This document shows, in pieces, positions 8,957-19,300 of a stretch of 64,000 nucleotides of DNA. Every line of letters begins with the position of its first letter. Within the stretch, counting starts at the first letter, position 1. The stretch lies in the NCBI GenBank assembly GCA_032718475.1, contig JAUCBJ010000802.1, positions 20,916-84,915 of the forward strand. Direction: 5' to 3'. Below the pieces are notes generated by a model. It had not been told where the DNA came from. It was given only the letters and a program-made list of their open reading frames with translations, and searched no databases. Position numbers and translations under genes: made by a program. This stretch comes from Nemertoderma westbladi (Eukaryota > Xenacoelomorpha > Nemertodermatida > Nemertodermatidae).

Positions 8957-11171
8957 CTAGGATCGGCATGCTGCATTGCAGCTGCATTTTTAAGAATGCT
9001 GTGCCGGCTTGTCAACAAAATTGCGCCGCCACAACTCCCTATCACCCATGACATTTGCTAGATCATCCGCATCTTTAAGGCCAGTGTCCTTTAAGATGCG
9101 TCTCAAGAAAGTCATGGGCTGTCCACCATGCTTATTCACTCCATGAGGCTGCCAAAGTACAAGATTATGCACTGGCTGGTCCTCACGGCGAAAGCAATGT
9201 CCTGCAAAGCGGAGGCGATTTTGTTCTAGTGTCAAGCTTGGGGGAACCAATGAGACACCTCCAATGTTATATAGTGTCTGGTTGGAGATGTGTGCATTGT
9301 ACTTGACACAATGAACCCGGCGTAGCATTCTTGTGAATGTGCCATCCAGAGATTCGGTGTCCTCAGCAGTTAGAGCCCAGCATGGACTCCCGTAGAGGAG
9401 TACTGGAACTACTGCTGCTCTAAATAATCGGACCTTAAGTTTCCGATTAATTCTCGGTGACTTCCAAATCCTGGAAAGCCTATTCAAGGCTGCCCATGCC
9501 TTTCCCTTACGTATTCGAAGGTCCTCACCTGACTTCCGGATCCATGATCCCAGGTAACAGAAGTCGTCCACATGCTCAAGCATACCATCCTTTGAGCTTA
9601 TGCTCATCCGATCAGAGACTTGCTGAGGACTTTCAAAGTTAACTGTCAGAAATTTGGTCTTTCTGGAGTTAATAAAAAGACCAACACTAGAAGCAGCATG
9701 TTCTAATGAGCTGAGGAGCCGTTAGGCTCCCTCTAATGATTCTGAGAGTACTCCTAAGTCATCAGCAAAGTCTAGATCAGTTAGGTACTTGGCAGGATTT
9801 CCTCGACTTCTGGAGCCAGTTGGTGGAGTTATCATCACCCCATCATCATTATAATGATCTAAGGACATGCGTAGAACATAGTCAACCACAATAATGAACA
9901 AGAATGGTGCAAGTGTGTCTCCTTGGAGGACGCCCCATAACACTTCAAATGGTTCTGTGTCACCGTCAACAGTAGACACAAATGTTGTCGAACCATCGTA
10001 TACTGATCTGATTGCTGCAATAATTTCATCAGGAATCCCATATAATGAAAGTATGCTGAACATACGTGAGCGAGAGACTGAATCAAAGGCCTTGAAGAAG
10101 TCAACAAAGATAACAGCCAGATGCCTGTCTTTCTTTTTTGATAACTCTTCAATTATCCTTCTAAGAGCCAGAATGGGCTCCATGGTCCCACGACCTTTAC
10201 GGAACCCATTCTGATTTCCACGGAGCAGTCTCTCAATGGGATCCCTGATGCGATTTAATAGAATCCTATTGTATAGCTTTGCAGCAATCGAGATCAATGA
10301 GATTCCCCGAAAAGAACCATAGAGTGTTAGGTTTCCCTTCTTGGGAACTGGTACCAACTTATTTGTTTTCATTTCTTGTGGGACTCTTGTTGTTCGGTAC
10401 ATGTCTACTATGATGGGATAGATGAGCTTTAAACACTCAGGTATTTTAAAGACCTCAGGGGGAACACCATCTACTCCACTGGCACGATTGGTCTTAATGC
10501 TCTTTGCAGCAGCCTTCACTTCTGCAAAGGAGATATCGCCAATGGGAATATCTGGGAGTACAGACTCAGACACTTTTACTTCTATAAAGTTATCAGGCAA
10601 TACCCTGTCATTATTGAGAAGCTTTTCAAAGTGGGCTTTCCAACCATTGAGGCGATCGGCTGGTGATTCAGCCTTAACCTTGGTGGTTGGTTGGCTTTTC
10701 CGCCCAGTAAGCAGATTGATCGATTTCCATGCCTGGGATGATTGCCTGCTGTCGTCAGCATCATTGATGGCATCAACCTGTTGGTTTATTAGCTCCTGTA
10801 GATTAGCAGAGTACTGCCTGTTCAGGGACCTAGATGCAGCCTTAACTGCATTCTTGGCCGCTGTAGTCTGTTTGAGTCGGGACTCTTTCTGCGCCTTATG
10901 AAGGTCATTTCGGCACTTCTGAATTTTGTTGTCAGTCCAGGGGGCCCTTTTCCTGTTTCGAGGGTATACAGGAACTGTTTCTGCAGCTGCTAACTTAACT
11001 GCTTCTGTAAAGGCAGTATAGCCCTCACAGTGATCTGCCGACTCAGAGGCTAGAGCCTCATACCTGTTGCTCAGCTGTAGTGTGAAGCTGGATCTCACAC
11101 TTGGCTGTTGCAACAGAGAGGACCAGTCATGCTGCGGCAAGGCAGATTTCGTTGTTCTGCTAGCACGCAGA
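8957..11171 (-). mobile_element. RTE-like LINE, copy 2 (5'-truncated)
   Basis: The 3' end with a short (TAG)n tail is at 8957 on the minus strand; the 5' end breaks at about 11171 against the minisatellite. It covers the end of the linker, RT and the C-terminal domain and lacks the endonuclease. By eye it is nearly identical to copies 3 and 4, pointing to recent activity of the family. It lies head-on to copy 1, so it probably inserted into that copy, but no matching target duplication was found on the right, where the array begins. Confidence 0.85.
8990..11140 (-). pseudogene. LINE ORF2 of copy 2, one premature stop
   Basis: Minus-strand frame from the ATG at 11140 through RT to the C-terminal domain. 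Motifs in order: IFVDFFKAFDSVSRSRMF (motif A), GVLQGDTLAPFLFIIVVDYV (motif B), LDFADDLGVLSES (motif C, FADD), YLGSWIRKSGEDLRIRKGKA, the thumb block LYGSPCWALTAED, a MLRRVHCVKYNAHISN block, and RFAGHCFRREDQPVHNL with a DTGL...DRELW ending. One TAA at 9722-9724 interrupts it; copies 3 and 4 read CAA there, so this is a C-to-T nonsense change. The downstream part (to 8990) is in the same frame. RTE-type affiliation rests on the QGDTLAP and FADD style and is tentative. Confidence 0.85.
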
Positions 11172-13865
11172 ATGCCTGTTCACTACCATGGTTGATCTTC
11201 CACAGATATACTTCCACACTGTTTCCTAAAGGAATGCCTGTTCACCACCATGGGTGATCTTCAACATTAAACCCTTCCACTCTGTTTCCTAAAGGAATGC
11301 CTGTTCACCACCATGGGTGATTGATCTTCCACAGATACACTTCCACTCTGTTTCCTAAAGGAATGCCTGTTCACCACCATGGGTGATCTTCCACAGTAAA
11401 TCCTACCACTCTGTTTCCTAACGGAATGCCTGTTCACTACCATGGTTGATCTTCCACAGATATACTTCCACACTGTTTCCTAAAGGAATGCCTGTTCACC
11501 ACCATGGGTGATTGATCTTCCACAGATACACTTCCACTCTGTTTCCTAAAGGAATGCCTGTTCACCACCATGGGTGATCTTCCACAGTAAATCCTACCAC
11601 TCTGTTTCCTAACGGAATGCCTGTTCACTACCATGGTTGATCTTCCACAGATATACTTCCACTCTGTTTCCTAAAGGAATGCCTGTTCACCACCATGGGT
11701 GATCTTCCACAGTAAATCCTACCACTCTGTTTCCTAACGGAATGCCTGTTCACTACCATGGTTGATCTTCCACAGATATACTTCCACACTGTTTCCTAAA
11801 GGAATGCCTGTTCACCACCATGGGTGATTGATCTTCCACAGATACACTTCCACTCTGTATCCTAAAGGAATGCCTGTTCACCACCATGGGTGATCTTCCA
11901 CAGTAAACCCTACTACTCTGTTTCCTAAAGGAATGCCTGTTCACTACCATGGTTGATCTTCCAAAGATATACTTCCACTCTGTTTCCTAACGGAATGCCT
12001 GTTCACTACCATGGTTGATCTTCCACAGATATACTTCCACACTGTTTCCTAAAGGAATGCCTGTTCACCACCATGGGGGATTGATCTTCCACAGATACAC
12101 TTCCACTCCGTTTCCTAAAGGAATGCCTGTTCACCACCATGGGTGATTGATCTTCCACAGATACGCTTCCACTCTGTTTCCTAAAGGAATGCCTGTTCAC
12201 CACCATGGGTGATCTTCCACAGTAAATCCTACCACTCTGTTTCCTAACGGAATGCCTGTTCACTACCATGGTTGATCTTCCACAGATATACTTCCACACT
12301 GTTTCCTAAAGGAATGCCTGTTCACCACCACGGGTGATTGATCTTCCACAGATACACTTCCACTCTGTTTCCTAAAGGAATGCCTGTTCACCACCATGGG
12401 TGATCTTCCACAGTAAATCCTACCACTCTGTTTCCTAACGGAATGCCTGTTCACTACCATGGTTGATCTTCCACAGATATACTTCCACACTGTTTCCTAA
12501 AGGAATGCCTGTTCACCACCATGGGTGATTGATCTTCCACAGATACACTTCCACTCTGTATCCTAAAGGAATGCCTGTTCACCACCATGGGTGATCTTCC
12601 ACAGTAAACCCTACTACTCTGTTTCCTAAAGGAATGCCTGTTCACTACCATGGTTGATCTTCCAAAGATATACTTCCACTCTGTTTCCTAACGGAATGCC
12701 TGTTCACTACCATGGTTGATCTTCCACAGATATACTTCCACACTGTTTCCTAAAGGAATGCCTGTTCACCACCATGGGTGATTGATCTTCCACAGATACA
12801 CTTCCACTCTGTTTCCTAAAGGAATGCCTGTTCACCACCATGGGTGATCTTCCACAGTATATCCTACCACTCTGTTTCCTAACGGAATGCCTGTTCACTA
12901 CCATGGTTGATCTTCCACAGATATACTTCCACACTGTTTCCTAAAGGAATGCCTGTTCACCACCATGGGTGATTGATCTTCCACAGATACACTTCCACTC
13001 TGTTTCCTAAAGGAATGCCTGTTCACCACCATGGGTGATCTTCCACAGTAAACCCTACTACTCTGTTTCCTAAAGGAATGCCTGTTCACTACCATGGTTG
13101 ATCTTCCACAGATATACTTCCACTCTGTTTCCTAACGGAATGCCTGTTCACTACCATGGTTGATCTTCCACAGATATACTTCCACACTGATTCCTAAAGG
13201 AATGCCTGTTCACCACCATGGGTGATTGATCTTCCACAGATACACTTCCACTCTGTTTCCTAAAGGAATGCCTGTTCACCACCATGGGTGATCTTCCACA
13301 GTAAATCCTACCACTCTGTTTCCTAACGGAATGCCTGTTCACTACCATGGTTGATCTTCCACAGATATACTTCCACACTGTTTCCTAAAGGAATGCCTGT
13401 TCACCACCATGGGTGATCTTTCTTCCACAGTAAACACTTCCACTCCGTTTTCTAAAGGAATGCCTGTTCACCACGATGGGTGATGTTCCACAGTAAACCC
13501 TTCCACTCTGTTTCCTAAAGGAATGCCTGTTCACCACCATGGGTGATCTTCCACAGTAAATCCTACCACTCTGCTTCCTAACGGAATGCCTGTTCACTAC
13601 CATGGTTGATCTTCCACAGATATACTTCCACACTGTTTCCTAAAGGAATGCCTGTTCACCACCATGGGTGATTGATCTTCCACAGATACACTTCCACTCT
13701 GTTTCCTAAAGGAATGCCTGTTCACCACCATGGGTGATCTTCCACAGTAAACCCTACTACTCTGTTTCCTAAAGGAATGCCTGTTCACTACCATGGTTGA
13801 TCTTCCACAGATATACTTCCACTCTGTTTCCTAAAGGAATGCCTGTTAAACACCATGGGTGATCT
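11172..13865 (-). repeat. 63-bp minisatellite with higher-order repeats, left part
   Basis: About 43 tandem copies of a unit of about 63 bp containing AAAGGAATGCCTGTTCACC, CACCATGGGTGATCTTCC and a TTTCCT joint. Units of 62, 63 and 66 bp alternate in order, giving higher-order periods of 191 bp (62+66+63) and 444 bp (191+253). The 66-bp type carries an extra TGAT. Because 63 is a multiple of three and the unit lacks stops in one minus frame, short repeat-encoded frames (MVVNRHSFRKQSGR...) appear over and over; I do not regard them as genes. Each unit centres on a CCATGG within a near-palindrome. P1 interrupts the array at 13866. Confidence 0.95.
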
Positions 13866-14403
13866 TGTGACGGGATCCAGGAGGGATCCCGATTTATCCG
13901 TTGTGGTATTTAGTCCACGCGTCCCCGCCGTGTATGAGAGTGAAATAAAGATAACTGAGTTCTGAAGTTCGGTGTATAATAATAGGTTATAGGATATAGA
14001 TATATTGTGAATTATACGGTAGGCGGGATACGGTAACTAAAGTCCCGTGATCCCCTAACTAAACTAATTGGCTGTACCCTACGCTAGCACTGCTGCACTG
14101 AGATAACTGAATCACTGATTAATAGGTTATTGGTTATATTGCACGGTGGCCTTACTGCTACTCAATCGATGCCATTCCCCCCTCTGATTGGTTAATACCC
14201 TTGTTGGCGCCCCGTGGAGTATTCCCGTTCACTCCACCTGTTCTCCTTGGGTTAGGGGTTTGGCCCCTGACCCTCTATTGTGTGCTTCCTTCCCACTCTC
14301 ATTGGGATGGCACGAGTTGGTTAATTGCCCAATCTCGTGGCTCCCAATATTGCTTATCGGCTAATAACTTTATGGGGTGTTGGCGGGATTGAATAAGCTA
14401 ACA
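13866..14403 (-). repeat. P1 3' LTR (538 bp)
   Basis: On the minus strand it begins TGTTAGCTTATTC and ends GGATCCCGTCACA. It looks base-for-base equal to the copy at 25022-25559. Confidence 0.95.
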
Positions 14404-14412
14404 CTCCCCCCC
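14404..14412 (-). other. P1 polypurine tract
   Basis: GGGGGGGAG lies immediately upstream of the 3' LTR on the minus strand, the expected primer site for plus-strand DNA synthesis. Confidence 0.75.
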
Positions 14413-14924
14413 ATGCTATCTTCCCGGTAAGAAGATAGCATCAACCAAAAAGTGCGTTACAATCCCGCTGGATCCCGATCTAGCATCGGGTGTGGGGTGG
14501 AAATCTTTTCTCTCGGAGTCGGCTTTCCAGGCTGCTCCCTCTGGGTATGATAACGCTACCCTTTACGCCTGGCGTCCATGTCGGGCCGATCGTGCTCGTC
14601 TCTCACACGATTTTTGTTTCCCCAACACTTTCGCCCTTGACTCTACTCTCCTTTCACTCTACTCTCGGACTTCTCTGTCCCTTACTCAGCCTCTTACTCC
14701 TTCCCCCCCACGCTTGAATTGCGTTCACACTATCTCCACACTATCTCCATACCACCTCTCGCTATCTCTCTTGCCACTCCCTAAGGCTTTAATCTCTAAT
14801 GCTACCCCTGTGCTATCATACTGTCTACCTACTGCTTACTAACTCTAACTATCTAACTAACTCTGCTAACTACTAACTCTTACTACTATCTACGTGGCGC
14901 TAACGGTGCCCACAACCACAACCG
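14413..14924 (-). other. P1 3' UTR, non-repetitive end
   Basis: Pyrimidine-rich on the plus strand, with no credible ORF. It begins to take up the CTAACT words of the neighbouring array at about 14830. Confidence 0.6.
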
Positions 14925-16190
14925 GTACTACGTACCCTCTTACTAACTCTACCTCTATCTACGTGGCGCTAACGGTGCCCACAACCACAACCGGTACTAC
15001 GTACCCTCTTACTAACCTCTAACTCCCACTAACTCTAATTAACATACCCTGCTCTTACATCAAACACATCATCACGCCCGTGCCCCACTAAGTTCAGCGC
15101 ATTCCCTACTAACTCTAACTACGTGGCGCTTACGGTGCCCACAACCCTCTACTGCTACTACTTTCTATGTGGCGCTTACGGTGCCCACAACCACTCTACT
15201 AACACTCCTAACTAGCGGTACTACGTACCCTCTTACTACTCTAGCTCTCTCTACTAGCTAGCGGTACAACGTACCCTCCTACTACTCTAGCTCTCTCTAC
15301 TAACTAACGGTACTTACGTACCCACTAACTCTAACTCTAACTAGGTACTACGTACCTACTAACTCTAACTAACTATTGGTACTACGTACCCTCTAACTCT
15401 CTAACTATCGGTACTACGTACCCTCTAACTCTAACTCTAACTAGGTACTACGTACCTACTAACTCTCTAACTATCGGTACTACGTACCCTCTAACTCTAA
15501 CTCTAACTAGGTACTACGTGCCCACTAACTCTAACTAACTATTGGTACTACGTACCCTCTAACTCTAACTCTAACTAGGTACTACGTACCCACTAACTCT
15601 AACTAACTATTGGTACTACGTACCCTCTAACTCTCTAACTATCGGTACTACGTACCCTCTAACTCTAACTCTAACTAGGTACTACGTACCTACTAACTCT
15701 CTAACTATCGGTACTACGTACCCTCTAACTCTAACTCTAACTAGGTACTACGTACCTACTAACTCTAACTAACTATTGGTACTACGTACCCTCTAACTCT
15801 CTAACTATCGGTACTACGTACCCTCTAACTCTAACTCTAACTAGGTACTACGTACCTACTAACTCTCTAACTATCGGTACTACGTACCCTCTAACTCTAA
15901 CTCTAACTAGGTACTACGTACCCACTAACTCTAACTAACTATTGGTACTACGTACCCTCTAACTCTAACTCTAGGTACTACGTACCTACTAACTCTCTAA
16001 CTAACTCTAGGTACTACGTACCTACCAACTAACTCTAGGTACTACGTACCTACTAACTAACTAACTCTAGGTACTACGTACCTACTAACTAACTAACTCT
16101 AGGTACTACGTACCTACTAACTAACTAACTCTAGGTACTACGTACCTACTGACTAACTAACTCTAGGTACTACGTACCTACTAACTAACT
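14925..16190 (-). repeat. Array of about 31 GGTACTACGTACC hairpins in the P1 3' UTR
   Basis: The 13-mer GGTACTACGTACC (5-bp stem GGTAC/GTACC, 3-base loop) occurs about 31 times in 1.27 kb, with a few variants (loop CAAC at about 15265, GTGCCC at about 15515). Spacers are made of CTAACT and CTAACTCTAA words, short and regular towards 16190 and longer towards 14925, where blocks with GTGGCGCT and GGTGCCCACAACC also repeat. On the RNA strand the unit reads GGTACGTAGTACC with TTAGAGTTAG spacers. The array lies between the pol stop and the polypurine tract, so it is in every genomic transcript. Confidence 0.9.
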
Positions 16191-16303
16191 AACTTTTATT
16201 TTTATTTTTATTTTATTTTATTTGTGTGGGAAGGGCGTCTCGCCCTCAATCCCACCCCCCTCAGTCCAAAACTTGGACGACTAAACTTCACTCTAACTCC
16301 GCT
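16191..16303 (-). other. A-rich segment after the pol stop
   Basis: On the minus strand this holds a run of AAATAAAATAAAA words (about 16195-16222), including AATAAA, between the pol stop and the hairpin array. Possible premature polyadenylation signals; function unknown. Confidence 0.5.
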
Positions 16304-19300
16304 TTAAGGTGCTCCTTCTAGAAGACAGCATTTACCTACCGCTCTCCTGTAGGTTTTTCTGTCCTTCGCACCTATCTTTCCACCTATCCGCACTTCTACC
16401 GATCGGACTCTTCCGTCCTCGTCGGAGTAGGTGCCTACAACTCTCGCCAACCGCCACTGGTTGTTGATGATAGTATCATCCGTGACGATTACGAGATCTC
16501 CCTCTCTTAACTCCCTGTTTGGTTTCCTCCACTTGCTTCGCTTATGGAGTGTGGGTAGGTATTCCTCTACCCACCTTCTCCAATACTCTGCGCTAATTGC
16601 TTTAGCTACTTTCCAACTTTGGCGGGAGTGTATATCATCTGGGTCTACACCCCGCATATCGATGGTCGCTGGCCTTTCCATCAGGAAATGGCTAGGCGTC
16701 AACACGTCTAATGACTCAGGGTCATCATTCTCCGGGTATAGCGGTCTGCTATTAATGATCCCCTCGCACTTCGCAAGTACTGTCCGTAAGACGTCTTCAG
16801 TGACCATGTGGGTGTTCATCAGCTTCGTCATTAGACGTTTTGAACTGCCCACGAGTCTCTCGACGCATCCTAATGTATGTGGTGCACACGGCGTCCTTCT
16901 CTCCCACTTCACTTGTCGTCTTCTCATGGCCGCCCTGACTTCTTCTCCCTCCAAGATGTCTAAGGCCTCTGCCATCTCACTCTCTGCGCCCACAAAGTTG
17001 GTGCCGTTGTCGCTATATATCACTGCGATCGTCCCACCCTTGCGGTCCCTAAACCTTTCTAAGGCGTTAATGAACGCTGATGCGGTTGCATCTTGGGCGA
17101 GTTCTATCCCCACCGCCCGCGTATTGTTGCATACGAAGATAATGCCGTAACGTTTCTCCGTGTGTCGCATCACTTTGATCTTTATCGGCCCGAACATGTC
17201 CACACCGCAATGCGTAAATGGCGGGTCGTGCTGTCTTACCCTACTCGCCGGTAGTGGCGCCATCTCCTGTACGGCTCGCTCCTTCTTCGCTCGTCGGCAG
17301 GTCTGGCACTGCCCCACTACCGCTTTCACCTTTTTCCTTAATTGTTTGACCCAATAGGTCCTTCTTATCTCTGTGAGGGTTCGGTTGGTGCCCCCATGCA
17401 GTATCGATTTGTGGGAGTCCCATATGATCTGGTGGACTATAGGCGATCCTGTGGGAATGATGATGGGTTTCGGTGGCACGACTATACTGTTGTTATATCC
17501 CACCCTAGAATTCATTACTAGAATCCCATCCTCGTTGAGTTGTGGCGACAGCGTGATCAACTCGCTATCCCGTCGGAGGTGCTGTTGGTTACCGACGCGT
17601 TCCACCTCGTCGCCGTAGTTCTTGCGTTGTTCATAGCGGATCACTGCCTTGGCCGCTCCTTCCAGATCTATGGTTGTCCTGGTCTTCTTGTCCTTGCCGA
17701 CTCCCGCAAGGAAATTCCCAAAGGCTCTCCAGTACGCCACTAGTTTCTTGGTCTTATACCAACTAGAACTGTAGCTGAGGAGTTTATCCGTCGGGTTATC
17801 GCACAGTTCCCTTCCTGGTTGCATGTCCCTAATCTCCCTCACCATCTGGGAGTATATCTCTTCTCCCTCTGAATCTCCCTCTCCTTCTGATACTGGTTCC
17901 GAGCCCGGGTCCACCTTCTTCATCGGCGGCCAGGCCTCTCCATCGCTCAGAAATTGTGGCCCATGTTGCCACAATACTTTCTTCTTCAGGAAAGTGTGGC
18001 GTTCCACGCCCCTCGACAGCAAGTCCGCTGGGTTCTCATCTGTTGGGCAGTAGTGCCACCTTTCCAGTTCTGTGCTCGCCCTTATTTCGTCCACTCTATT
18101 CGCGACGAATATCGGGTATCCCGTCTTTTCGTTGTGTAGCCAACCAAGCACTACCATGGAGTCCGTCCAGTAGTGTGTCTCCACTATGTTGGGAATTGTA
18201 TCCACTAGGTAGGCTGTGGCTCTAACTCCTAGTCTCGCAGCTGTCAATTCTAACTTGGGAACAGATGCTGAATCTGGCGGCGTTGACTTAGCTTTGCTAA
18301 AGGCTAGTCTGGGCTTGTGAGGCCCCTCTCGTTGTACTAAATAGAGTGCCGCTCCGTATGCCTCTAACGACGCGTCGGAGAACATATGTAAGTCCAGATC
18401 CGTCATGTTCCCGTCCGGAAAATACACTCGCGGCATGTTGTATGTTCCCATCCTTTCCAAGTCTCCTGTCCATTTGCTCCACTGTTTCTTGATGTCCTCT
18501 GGTACTTCTACATCCCACTCATCCTTCAATTTATATACTCTCTTGAGTATCTGTTTCCCCGTGACTAGTAGTGGGGATGCTAGGCCTAGGGGATCGTATA
18601 TCCTTGCTATATACGATACATAACCCCTCTTCGTATGGGTGTCTGCGCCCTCCTGGCTCAGCTGATACTTCAGTTCGTCTGTTTTCCTATCCCACACGAT
18701 TCCCAATGCCTTCTGCTGGGATTCCGTTCTCTTAATCGCCATGTCCTGTCCTTTGACTGTTGTAGGGTTGTCCATGGTCGATTCTGGTTTCTTGTCTTCT
18801 ATTTCCTTGATGAATTCTTCTGAACTGGATTGGAATTTGGTCAGGTTGAAGCCGGATCCTTTCAGGATGTCGCGAACCTCGCGCCCTGTTTCCAGTATCT
18901 CCTCAACCGTATTTCCAGACTCCATACCGTCGTCTACGTAGAAGCCGCGTCTGATCATATCGACGGCCCTACTGCTGTATCTATCTTCCTTGCCCTTTAC
19001 CGTGTCTCTCACTGCCATAGTCGTCGTAAATGAGGACGACTTGGCCCCCATATTTTGTACTACCATCTTATACGCTGGTATTACCGGCGGTTCTTCTTCG
19101 CCGTTATACCATAAGAAGCGTTGACTGTCACTATCTTCTTCCGTTACACGTACCTGGTTGAACATGCCTTCTATGTCACACGTGAAGGCGTGTTTCCCGT
19201 TTCGAAACCTAAGTAACACCTCTATGCACGAATTGTAAATATTTGGGCCTTCCAACAGGTAATCGTTTAAGCATTTTCCGTCGGTCTTTGCCGATGCATC

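Noticed and set aside
8957-11171. Twin-priming inversion joining LINE copies 1 and 2
   Set aside because: The inverted part would have to lie on the 5' side of copy 2, but copy 1 lies next to its 3' tail; a separate insertion into copy 1 fits better.
11267-13794. Repeated short ORFs (65-97 codons, MVVNRHSFRKQSGR type) in the minisatellite as real genes
   Set aside because: They follow from a 63-bp unit without stops in one frame; starts and ends track unit variants, and there is no gene context.
14201-14842. Plus-strand ORFs across the P1 3' LTR and UTR
   Set aside because: Antisense to the element and identical in both LTR copies where they overlap; no family resemblance.
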